Shown piece after piece: positions 55,351-64,000 of a stretch of DNA of 64,000 bases (position 1 is its first letter; each line of letters starts with the position of its first letter). A program made the position numbers and the translations under genes. Source of the DNA: Gaertneriomyces semiglobifer (Eukaryota > Chytridiomycota > Chytridiomycetes > Spizellomycetales > Spizellomycetaceae); NCBI GenBank assembly GCA_025558075.1, contig JAHLKF010000019.1:124001-188000 (forward strand). The letters run 5' to 3'. Below the pieces are notes generated by a model that was given only the letters and a program-made list of their open reading frames with translations, made no database searches and was not told the DNA's origin.

Positions 55351-56758
55351 TCAGTACATAATTGTGTTGCGCTCGACCATCCTAGGAATTTTCCGCAATA
55401 ACGGATCATCCTTGGCGACGCTCCACAGGTACCCATCTGTAATATGCACCTATGAGCTTTGGTTAAACGATGGAAACATGCGTTAGCCACATACCCAGAT
55501 CTGCTTCAGTCATGGTCGCTAGCCATTCCAAGCCAGTTTCCTTGCTGAGTTCTTTGGCCCGTTTGACAACAACCTGCCCTGCATCCACCGCGGCTGCCCT
55601 CACAACGTATGCCTCTTCTCTGGTCAAGCGCGATCCCTCCACCACTTTGGGTAGATTCGCTCCTTCCCCTTGCGCAATCCTGTTCCTCAGCGCAATAGAC
55701 TCCTTGCCCCATTGTTGCAATTTGGCGAGCTTGCACTCTGATAGGTCAACAATGCCTAGGTCAACCAGCATTGTTGGAATCACGTTATCCACAAACATTG
55801 GGAGCACAGAAGGGTCCGGAACCGCCGGGGAAGAGGTCTCCAGCTTGGACAAGCGATTGTGCAGGGCGAATAGGAGAAAGAATGCTTTCTTAAAGATATA
55901 CACAGGCTGATTGCCAAGTACAGGTGACATATCCGCAAAACCTGGTATGACAGTGACAAGCTACATGTGGAGACCATCAGCCAAATGATACAGAATATAT
56001 TAAATGTAATCAGTACCTACCCGTTCCACAAAGTAGTCTGCAGCTGCAGTGTCGCTCTTCGTCTTCTTTATATCATCGGCCTCCTTTAAAGCCTCCAAAA
56101 CGAAAACGCCCAAGTTGGCATAGCCCCTCTGAAGAAGACGTTCACCAGTTTCATTGCATGCTCTGACAACCAACTCAATCGCCTCATTGATGTCGCCCCC
56201 TCTGATCCCAACCACTAACCCTGGAATCGATTCATGCGGCTTCTCTTCATGCAGTGTCACTCCCAGTAGTTCCGCAACAGTAGCGGCATCCAGGCTCTTC
56301 AATCCTTTTGCTGACAAGGCGTTAGAACCCGAGGTAGCATCCCCGCCTTGCCCACCACCGATGTACAATCCAAATAGCAACTTGAGGACATTTTGATAGG
56401 CTCCTTGTCCTGTGGCTTTATGGAATGGTGCACGGTAGCCAGAGAGTGTGTTGAGGAGGGCGAGCACCGACAAAAAGTTCACCTCGGTCACAAGATTGGG
56501 AAATATGAGAGGAAAAGCTACGCCATGCTGACCCTTCAACCTGTCAAAGTTCTCTTTGGATAGATTTTTGAGCAACCGATCGACCGCTTCAATGGAGATC
56601 TGCAATGTCGGTGATTGTCAACATTAACCACCCAGAGAAACTCAACACGAGATACCACTAACCTTGATGTTGGCCTCTTCTCGAACTTTGCTCGCGGCGG
56701 CTCGCGCGGTAGAGATGAAGGTGCCAGTAGCAGGAAACGGACATGAGTTAGGTGCCAT
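55351..56758 (-). CDS. QNG1: Queuosine-salvage (QNG1/DUF2419) family protein
   Basis: Four exons (56758-56663, 56599-56021, 55960-55495, 55436-55351) give 408 residues with frame kept at all joins. The start reads MAPNSCPFPATGTFISTARA. Matches to the DUF2419 family include IKISIEAVDRLLKNLS, EVNFLSVLALLNTLSGYR (family L.F.L.LDALNF.FW), LPMFVDNVIPTMLVDLGIV (family ..FADYRVPQ.L..LGVL), REEAYVVRAAAVDAGQVVV (family E.EIRA..V.A.E.I) and the terminal DGYLW and ERNTIMY, the last two supplied by the final exon. The family releases queuine from queuosine nucleotide for reuse in tRNA. The sequence lacks the usual FW after LN, so it is a divergent member and substrate is less certain. Confidence 0.6.
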
Positions 56759-56878
56759 TGTGATGTAGGTTCAGCGTATCGGCAGGGTAAGTTTCCTCAA
56801 GGTGTGCCCGAGTTTTGTACCATCGCAGTTAGGAGCACGTAATTTTGCGAGAGTCATCACATTATTCAATCGTAAGAG

Positions 56879-57532
56879 ATGACTGGAGCACCTCCCAAGG
56901 CAATTAAAGCGGATCCTCTAACTCGAGAAGGGTTCGCACCATACGGAGATGTGATCTGTGCTTTGGCACCGTCAAGTTCAGCTAGCGCGAACCAAGGCAC
57001 CGCCCAGCGATTCAATCATGTTGGTATAGTACTCACTACTCTTTCTCCTTCCCGATGAACGAATCCACAATGTGAACGTTGAACTATAGCGAGGATAACC
57101 AATCTCCGTAGCGACACCAATCCGGCTCAACCAAATCTATGCGTTTTCCGTTGTGTACCGACCCCAAGTCTGCCCTTCAAAATGAAGCTCTTGGAGAGGC
57201 ACAAGTACTCATCTCAGTTCTTTGTTCCTATGACCCTTCCGCAGCCAGGGTCTGAATGGAATGGGGAAAAAGCCTATCTAGTCATCGTCTGCGGGAATGA
57301 TCCGGTGACGGACCAACCGGATTATTCCACCCTGAAAGCGTTTACTGCAACCTCAACCCAGGGAGTAAACTACAGAGAAGGATGCTGGCATCACCCTATG
57401 ATTGCCTTGGATAGAGTGACAGACTTTTGCGTCTTGGTTCATGAGCGCCGGGAGCAGTGCGAAGTTGCAGACGAGGATTGCGAAGAAGTCTTCTTGAGTG
57501 CGGAAAACTACGTAGATATCATAGTGGACTAA
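56879..57532 (+). CDS. DAL3: Ureidoglycolate lyase
   Basis: Two exons (56879-57023 and 57090-57532; intron gtatag..ctatag, phase 1) give 195 residues. It splits ureidoglycolate into glyoxylate and urea, the last ring-derived step. The N-terminal exon has IKADPLTREGFAPYGDVI and GTAQRFNHV. The second has NLCVFRCVPTPSLPFKMK, LLERHKYSSQFFVPM, YLVIVCGN, GVNYREGCWHHPMIALD (the conserved His-His pair) and DFCVLVHERRE, the full pattern of the family in order. It is tail to tail with allantoicase (23 bases between stops), whose product is its substrate. No peroxisomal targeting tail (ends IIVD). Confidence 0.93.
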
Positions 57533-57555
57533 CTGTAGTCTATACGGTCTATCTA

Positions 57556-58826
57556 TCATACAGAGAGAGTACCTAATATCCTCAAGCGAGCGATACCCCC
57601 ATCTGGAAACATCGTCACTCTAACATGTGAGACTTTGTTGTTCTTGCTCTTCTCGTCAACGGCAAACCGCACTTGGGCGTGAGGCCCGAGCTTTGTTCGT
57701 TGCACCAGCGGGAACCATTGAATCTCAGAACTGTTAGATTCGGCTTGCACGGAATCGGCAGGCGCGATATATGCACCCTCAACGATTGCCGACTCTGGAA
57801 AGTTACCCTTGAAGAGATGCGTGTCGATTTCAACTTCTGATACTTTACCAGTGTGGCCAAGTGATATGATCGCCCAATCTTTGCCTATTAGGTTGAATAA
57901 TGCGTTTAGTTTAGTTGACGCTACGGAACGGCATGCCGAGAGTGAAACGAACCAGGCATGACAAGCTGCTTAGTCTGCGGATCCGGTACGTATACTCTCG
58001 GTCTCTCAGGATTGCGAGCGGTTTCCCATCCTCCGGCCATAGTCTTTGAGCGACCAAAGGCAATAAGGTTGCGTGGATGTCCGTAATGCGCGTTGCTGAA
58101 GCTGACAGCCCGACCACTATTGAGAGTAAGACGCCATCCGGAGTGAGCAGATTTTTTGAGCATAGTGAGCATGTATGCCTTGACTCACCCGTTCTCTACA
58201 TGAGCCAAATCCACAATCTGGTCATTAGGCACCACTGACCAGTCCTTGCTCACCAATCCAAAGGTTCTGAACCGAGCAATACCTCCATCCGGATACAGAT
58301 TGACGCGCAGATGGGTGTACCGCTGTTTCGAGTCAGGTAACCTGATGTAGTGATATCTGGACTCCTCATATCCGGGCGCCAAAGGCGTGTAGGGCACGAG
58401 TTCTTCCCACTTATCCGAACCAACAGCCTCAGCCGCTTTCAGCTCTGCCTCAGTACACGAACTGCCCATCTCACATCTTCTCTTCAATGGTAACTGTTTA
58501 GCGAGCGTAGCAGCCTGGATGGACACCCCGGGGACCTGATTCCCAGTGAAATATCCGGTATCCACTTCAAATCCTTCAATGGTTCCAGGAAGCCCAAGTT
58601 TGATGATGCACCAATCATGACCCGCAGTGCGCTTACGGCGGGTTTCCCAACCGTCCATTTCTTTGCCGAATTCGGTGAAGGCATTGATATCGAAGATAGG
58701 AGGATCGGGCTTGAGAAAGTTCTCGGCAACTGCAAAAAAGTCGTCCGTAGCGAAGAGGATCTCACTGCCTACGGACGCGCACGACAGGTTTGTCAACGTG
58801 CTGAAAGGGTTTTCTTGGACGGTCAT
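57556..58826 (-). CDS. DAL2: Allantoicase
   Basis: Three exons (58826-58189, 58116-57953, 57884-57556) give 376 residues; the start is the Met of MTVQENPFSTLTNLSCA. It hydrolyses allantoate to ureidoglycolate and urea. The duplicated allantoicase repeat is visible twice. The first copy has LSCASVGSEILFATDDFFA, MDGWETRRKRTAGHDWCIIK, LGLPGTIEGFEVDT and HLRVNLYPDGGIARFRTFG. The second has GGRAVSFSNAHYGHPRNLI, MAGGWETAR, GKDWAIISLGHTGKVSEVEI and HVRVTMFPDGGIARLRILG. The introns fall inside the second repeat. The start codon has a gataag motif 80 bases upstream. Together with its convergent neighbour it forms a two-gene allantoate block about 9 kb from the main purine cluster. Confidence 0.95.
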
Positions 58827-58905
58827 TGCTACGATTTGGATGTAAGAGAGTAACCTGTTCCTTCTGTAGGATTGAAGGCTGCTGGCGTTTGGATGTGTCA
58901 CTTGC

Positions 58906-58911
58906 GATAAG
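58906..58911 (-). promoter_or_regulatory. GATA motif upstream of allantoicase
   Basis: The string gataag, within cgataagg, lies 80 bases upstream of the allantoicase start and fits a nitrogen-regulatory GATA site. Confidence 0.35.
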
Positions 58912-59334
58912 GTTATGCCCGCGTGCGCTCTTTACAACAGCTTGCTATGAATAGACTTCCCGGATGTGTTTTCATAGTTTCCATAAAATCAGATTGAATT
59001 GGCGACGGTGCGCCGGCACTGCTCATTAATTCTATAACTCCTTTGGATACATCTGGAGCTGCTTGTCGGGAAACTCGTTCGTCTCCGTCACGGAATCAAC
59101 CGCATAGAAGCCATCGCTTAGATGTGGATGACAGTGTGCTCCACCCAGCGAACATCATACGGTCTTATCAACCTTTTGTAGGCTTTGAATTCTCTTTTGC
59201 TACCATAACACTAATCAATTAAAAAAATACAATATATACATCTTCTCCCCAACGGTATCCAATCTTGCCATCTAACATCTCGTCTACATCCCTGATAGAC
59301 GCATCAACCTCCCAAAACTTGATTATCGTCCACG
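58912..59334. other. Intergenic, no gene recognised
   Basis: About 420 bases between the allantoicase 5' end and the 3' end of the bHLH gene. Nothing coding or repetitive was recognised. Confidence 0.45.
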
Positions 59335-60417
59335 TCACATCTGTCTCGGGGTGACTGACGACGTTGAGTCTCTTCTCATTTCCTCTTGTCGCATCTGCTC
59401 ATGCTCCTGGTGTTGATGCATGCTTTGATGTTGCAAATGAGGATGCGGGATAGCAGTACTAACATGTTGATGGTGTTGTGGATGCCGTAAGGCCATTGGC
59501 GCTATAGGCCCATTTGCCAGCGACATCGGTCCGCCAATGTGGTGGGCATGGGCGCTCTGCTGAGCGTATATCATATTTAGCTGCTCCTCCATTGCTCGGT
59601 TACTCTCTTCCAGCTCACGGATGAAAGCCACCGTTTTGAACAAAATCACGCTCTTCGAGGTACCTATATTCCCACCTTTTAGTCCTGGAACGAGGTCGGA
59701 CAGTGCCTTGAAACCCTCTCGTATTAGCCCTCGCCGCTTCTGTTCGCTCTGAATATGATTCGCACGCTTCTGCTCTTCGGTCAAAAGTTCGCGACCATTT
59801 CGCTTCTTTCCTTTGCCTTTTGAATTTCCAGTGGATGACTTTTCCTCCAACGTCGGTGAATGTGTATGTGCGAGATCTCGATGTTCATTCAACGATGACG
59901 AAGATGATGGCGGGGTCCCCGATGGTGGCTGCTCAACCTTTACTCTACCCTTAGGGATTGCGATTGAAGATGACGGTATAGACTGATGTTGTAGGGACTG
60001 TTCGGGCGTTTGCTGACTTTGGAGCTGGTGCGTGAGGATGGGTTGTGGCTGCTGGGGATACCGGTGGAGTTGCTGAGGAAGCGGTGGGTGGTGAGCCTGC
60101 ATAATCGGCAGACTTTGCGAATATAGTGGTACGGATTGTTTGGGCGCATGGTGAGGGTGCGGCGGTGAACACAGATGCGGGTGTGGTGGTATATCAATGT
60201 GGTGATGTGAGTAGTGGTGATGTGACGGGGTATCTGCCGCCGTCGACGACAAAGAGCCAGGTGATATTAGCTCGTCGGGGTCATCAAATGTTCCCAAGAA
60301 GTCCGAAAAGTACTGTTGCTCCAGCTCACTCAAGAGGGGCGTATCAAGGGAGGATGGTGGAGGCGGCGGGGGTTGCTGCGGACCCCCCGCTGTAAAAGGC
60401 TGTGGTGCCGTTTGCAT
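59335..60417 (-). CDS. bHLH transcription factor
   Basis: A single-exon gene of 360 residues starting MQTAPQPFTAGG; a longer upstream frame begins with an unlikely extension. The N-terminal two thirds is Pro/His/Gln/Ser-rich, typical of activation regions. The bHLH domain lies at about residues 215-280. The basic region RANHIQSEQKRRGLIREGFK has the His/Glu/Arg triad expected to read a CANNTG E-box. The loop DLVPGLKGGNIGTSKS and helix 2 with VILFKTVAFIRELEESN follow, then a short leucine-type extension (MEEQLNMIY). The pattern is closest to the Max-like/MLX and fungal INO4 groups, whose members regulate lipid or carbon metabolism; the target set here is unknown. The C terminus is again His/Gln-rich. 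Confidence 0.8.
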   Translation of the reverse strand: MQTAPQPFTAGGPQQPPPPPPSSLDTPLLSELEQQYFSDFLGTFDDPDELISPGSLSSTAADTPSHHHYSHHHIDIPPHPHLCSPPHPHHAPKQSVPLYSQSLPIMQAHHPPLPQQLHRYPQQPQPILTHQLQSQQTPEQSLQHQSIPSSSIAIPKGRVKVEQPPSGTPPSSSSSLNEHRDLAHTHSPTLEEKSSTGNSKGKGKKRNGRELLTEEQKRANHIQSEQKRRGLIREGFKALSDLVPGLKGGNIGTSKSVILFKTVAFIRELEESNRAMEEQLNMIYAQQSAHAHHIGGPMSLANGPIAPMALRHPQHHQHVSTAIPHPHLQHQSMHQHQEHEQMRQEEMRRDSTSSVTPRQM

Positions 60418-61131
60418 TGTCAATGGTAGCTGGCTTATGAGGTTTGTTGAGGTCCGAATAGAAGGTTTTTCAAAGGAACACACAGGCCAAGCGTCACTCG
60501 GCGAGACCAAGGAGGAAGCCAAGAGATACAAGCAATACACGGGGAAGGTAAATGCCTCTACTTTCCAACTCGGAACTTACTTTCCTCCCAACCAGATTCT
60601 CCACCTCATGTAGCTTCCTAACAGGCGTAATCCCCCTATCTTGCCTGTCTGTTCCTCGTTAAAACCAAATCACTTATCCGTCGAACCTACGCAAGCGCCC
60701 AAAACAGGCGGAAAAATGCCGCGTGGGGGGGTCTCTTCGACGCTTTCATCACGCGATGTTTGCCCTTGGAATTCAAGACCACCGCCATTAACAAAGTGTA
60801 TAAGCGAGCAAGGAGTAGGAGAGCTAACAGGAAAGGGAAGTGGAATCGTACTCTGCTACAGGAAGGGACACTGTACGGCTATTGGCTCGAGAAAGAATAG
60901 GAAGTGTTCATCCAAGGCGCTCCAGGTTAGAAAGTGGATTTTATGCGACAAGTTACCAACGTCAATAGTACGAAATAGACGAGAAACAAATCCTCGTGGT
61001 GCTCGTTGCGAAACCGCCAAGTTTAGACTCGTACCGAATATCAGCTACTCATTTTCCAAGTTTTCTGTACGCTGAAGAGAAGCTCGGTGAGCTTGAGAAA
61101 GGCGGCCTTCTGAGGTCATCCCGTCTGCGGA
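60418..61131. other. Divergent intergenic region
   Basis: About 715 bases between the bHLH gene (minus) and the SLC44-like gene (plus). A 144-residue plus-strand frame at 60641-61075 has unconvincing composition and is not called. No promoter element stands out. Confidence 0.45.
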
Positions 61132-63018
61132 ATGCAACCCCCGTCATACATCCCTTTAACCCCATCATTTACATCGCCGCGGTCATCGCTCGATTCCGAG
61201 TCTGAACCAGATTTTGCTGCCTTCCTCTCTCCGGAAAGGCCCGCTGAGGGACCGTCGACCGTCGACCCAAGCCGGCCCAAGAGTCAACTGTTATGGCAGC
61301 AGCACGATTGGGACCCGTATGCCGAACCGGCTGATGCAGAGCTGGCTTATGCTCAAGACGAGGAGCCGGAGCGATGGGAGCCCAACCCAAGTGGAAACCG
61401 GGTGACGGAGATGCTGAGAAGTTTGTTGCCAGTGGAAGATGAGCCACCCACGTATATACATCCGGTATACAGGGTATACCACGATACACCATTTGCAGTT
61501 CTTTTTGTCGGGGCGTTTGTGACGTGGTTTTTGACCGGATTTATATACACGGTGACAACGACTGCCGATTCCACATGGCCGAAGCCGGTTTATACTGCTG
61601 TGAAGAATAGCTGGGGAGTTCTGGTTGTTACTGGAGTCATTGCCTTTGGGATTGGTGTGGGTTGGCTGGGGTTATTGCGGAAATATGTTCGAGTAAGTTG
61701 ATATACTCGCTTATGAAGGTGGCATCATTTGACTCTGTTGCATTTAGCCGGTTGTTTTTTCGACGATTCTCTTGTTGCCATTGGCGAGTTTCGTGGTCTT
61801 CCTCACACTCACAATAAAAGGAGTGAACGGAAAAGCGCAACACCCGTTGTTATCAGCCCAATACGACTCTATGATCGTTGCGGGAGTACTAGGATTGTTT
61901 AGTGGGTTGGCGTCAACTGCTTTCCTCGTAATGAGAAGGCGAGAAGTCGAGCAAACAGTTCATATTTTGGAGGTAAGACTGTCGTTCAAAAATTGATTCG
62001 CTCCTTATAATGACGCTGTTTCTGAAAGCTCTCTTGCGATATCCTGCGAACGAACCCGCACCTCTTGGTGTTTTCCCTAATGTCAACCCTCGTTTACATT
62101 GGCTTTGCTGCTATTTGGGTCACGTTCTTCACGCATCTATTTCTACGAGGATGGGCGGATGGGCCTACGTGGCACATCTCAGGAGGAACGCCGTGGTTGG
62201 CGTTTTTCTTTCTCGGAATGTACTTCTGGACTGACTCTGTAATCCGCAACATTGAAAAAACCGTGGTCGCAGGCGTGGTCGGGGAATGGTATTTCCGAAC
62301 ACATGAGATTCCGCAGGATATCAAGGAAGACAGAACAACAAAAAACTTGAAGGCCGCGCTGACAACCAATTTTGGAAGTGTTTGTTTTGCAAGTCTGATT
62401 CTCGGGACTGTGAAGGCCATGCAACACGTAACTTCGCTTATAAAGCGCGCGACACGACGCGATTCATCAAACCCATCCCAACTACATCGCTTTCTTACCT
62501 CCTGCACAGATTGTTGGGGCCATTTGGCTGAGAATGTCACCACATACGCGCTAGTACATGTGGGCCTGACCGGATCCTCCTTCTGGAAATCCAGCTACAT
62601 CACCACCAGGATTTTCCGCAGGAACCTGGTGCTGGGTTTGATTACCAACACGGTGACGAGAATCATCGTTGCTGGGATTGCCGCGATTGTTGCAGGCTGT
62701 GCAGGGGCCGTGGGCTGGTGGATTAGTACAAATTCCATGGCTACGGGCGATCAAAGCGGCCAAACAGGTATTTTTGGTGGGGGATTAGTAGTGGGAGTCT
62801 TTGCCGGAGGTGTAGGATGGGGTGTAGTGAGAGTCTTGGGAGGCATCGTCCAGAACACGTAAGTAACCAGCGCAAAAGATTCGTATTATCTGCGTTGTAT
62901 CAACTAATCGGATGGTGCCAGTGTGGACGCGACATATATTTGCTACCTTTTGGACATCGACACCAATACCGTTCATTGCCAAAACGCGCATCGCATCTTC
63001 GGTGCTAGCGGCTTATGA
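61132..63018 (+). CDS. Choline-transporter-like protein (SLC44/Pns1 family)
   Basis: Four exons (61132-61692, 61748-61972, 62029-62858, 62922-63018) give 570 residues with all phases matching. After a 120-residue cytosolic, acidic N terminus, about nine or ten membrane segments follow (for example PFAVLFVGAFVTWFLTGFIY, VVVTGVIAFGIGVGWLGLL, PWLAFFFLGMYFWT). The signature of the CTL family is clear: FFLGMYFWTDSVIRNIEKTV, VAGVVGEWYF, NFGSVCFASLILGTVKAM, YALVHVGLTGSSFWKSS, and a late conserved pair of helices. Introns cluster in the first half. Family members transport choline or related lipid precursors across membranes; substrate cannot be set from sequence. Confidence 0.88.
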
Positions 63019-63390
63019 AATCATTCATGCCCTTAACCATTTTATTCGTGTACACATATTTCGTTGTGAGGGTAGCCGATACGTTTTTTGGCAGGCGCAA
63101 GTGAGGTACGGCCTGATTTTGTTCGAACGGTTAGTAGCCCAAATATTACTTTAAGTTGATGTGACAATGAAGCTAGTGTCCTATTTTCATTGAAATCAAA
63201 GGAACCCAATTGATGCATGGTATTACTGCTTCCGCACCACTGATGAGTACGCCATGAGTGAAGAAGGCTCCGTCTGCACTACTGCTACTCATCATCATTT
63301 AAGTGGCTCCTGTCGTCCAGACGTTTAAATTGACGACCAGAAGCTGCGCGCTCTCAGCAGCATTGGGCGGAATGCTCCGCCAAAGGAAGG

Positions 63391-64000
63391 TTATGAACTA
63401 TCCACAGTTACTGACGATTGTTCTTTCAGTTTCTCTCTCCCAGCCTTGCGTACAATTTCGGTGTAATCTCTTCTCATCTTTTCCGTATACGGAACACCTT
63501 CATATGTTACGACTTCGTCCAGCTGCTTCCGTATCCTATCACAAAGCTGCATAATCTGCTGAGAAAGTTCATGGGACTTCCGAAGAAGTTGTTCGCGTGC
63601 CCGCGCTTCCTCCATTCGAGCTTCCGATGAACCGGGTTGGCCGGCGAGGAAGAAGCGCGTCGGATCGGAGGCTGTTTGCTCAAATGCGGAAATCTCCTCG
63701 AGAAGAGATTCTCTAGCAAGGATAAGCGTCGTAACTTCACGCCATAGTCGGAGACTCTAAAGAGGGAAGTACTTCAGCAGCTGTTCCAGATTCAACGACG
63801 ACACTTGTGCAACGCCTACCGTTTCCACCTTTGGAGTGTACTGATGGCGGCCATATTTAATGGCCATGTCGAGTTTTTGATCCACTGGCATTTTCAATTG
63901 CACCCATAGCTCCTCCAGTGCAGTTTGAAGTTCTGTCAAGGAGATGGTGGTTTCCGCTTCTTGTTCTCCTGTGTCGTGGTCTGCTTTGGATTTCTTTTCG
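63391..64000 (-). CDS. Coiled-coil protein, C-terminal part (runs off the right edge)
   Basis: Two exon parts are visible: from beyond 64000 to 63820, and 63756-63391. The 63-nt intron (gtaggc..ctttag, phase 0) removes an in-frame TAG after KYFPL. The spliced frame reads TELQTALEELWVQLKMPVDQ, KLDMAIKYGRHQYTPKVET, then SLRLWREVTTLILARESLLE, SAFEQTASDPTRFFLAGQ and REQLLRKSHELSQQIMQLCD, ending VTVDSS. It is mostly helical and charged. The W...L..P.D.KLDMAIKYS-like pattern and the SDP.RFF motif resemble coiled-coil (CCDC) proteins of animals and flagellates, possibly cilium-associated, but I cannot name the family with confidence. Confidence 0.6.

Noticed and set aside
60641..61075. 144-residue plus-strand frame upstream of the SLC44-like gene
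   Set aside because: Composition is atypical, no domain is seen, and it lies in the divergent promoter region.
63757..63760. In-frame TAG after KYFPL in the coiled-coil gene, suggesting a nonsense mutation
   Set aside because: The TAG is the acceptor of a 63-nt intron (63757-63819) with a polypyrimidine tract and phase 0.

Overview
This window looks like nuclear DNA of a zoosporic (flagellated) fungus, most likely a chytrid. The genes are small and close together, on both strands, and are interrupted by short introns (about 54-85 nt) with GT(A/G)NGT-type donors, CTAAC/CTAAT-like branch sites and YAG acceptors. A complete axonemal dynein heavy chain implies a motile flagellum, while an Mhr1/mL67-like mitoribosomal protein and GATA-type nitrogen sites look fungal. 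The species cannot be named from sequence alone. Gene models below were spliced by eye; exon joins were accepted only when the reading frame and family alignment agreed. Several genes are missed or truncated if single open reading frames are read.

Layout. 1-9 kb: the end of a Ras guanine-nucleotide exchange factor, two methyltransferase-like membrane proteins and a large triple-START-domain membrane protein. 9-19 kb: two unknown genes, an inositol polyphosphate kinase (ITPK) with a 112-bp divergent promoter shared with a RAD51AP1-like gene, a PWWP plus LEDGF-type integrase-binding-domain protein, an Mhr1/mL67-like gene and a C20orf27-like gene. 19-22 kb: gene-poor DNA with a decayed coding region and a low-complexity GT/GA repeat tract. 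22.2-35.8 kb: a dynein heavy chain of the DNAH3/7/12 inner-arm type.

36-48 kb is a purine-catabolism cluster: OHCU decarboxylase (uraD), xanthine dehydrogenase, a bacterial-type FAD-dependent urate hydroxylase (hpxO), a PuuE-type allantoinase, and the molybdenum-cofactor sulfurase that activates xanthine dehydrogenase. A small secreted cysteine-rich protein gene sits inside it. Two further pathway genes, ureidoglycolate lyase and allantoicase, lie tail to tail at 56.9-58.8 kb. Together they encode xanthine to urate to 5-hydroxyisourate, then OHCU to allantoin to allantoate to ureidoglycolate to glyoxylate plus urea; only HIU hydrolase is not seen here. GATA motifs stand in front of most of these genes, including a perfect 11-bp inverted repeat in front of hpxO, which fits nitrogen control by an AreA/NIT2-type factor.

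48-56.8 kb, between the two purine blocks, holds an unknown protein, LSM1, the proteasome chaperone PSMG2, a DUF262 protein, two unknown short genes and a queuosine-salvage (QNG1/DUF2419) family gene. 59-64 kb: a bHLH transcription factor, an SLC44/Pns1 choline-transporter-like protein and the 3' end of a coiled-coil protein gene. No tRNA, rRNA, CRISPR array or intact transposon was recognised.
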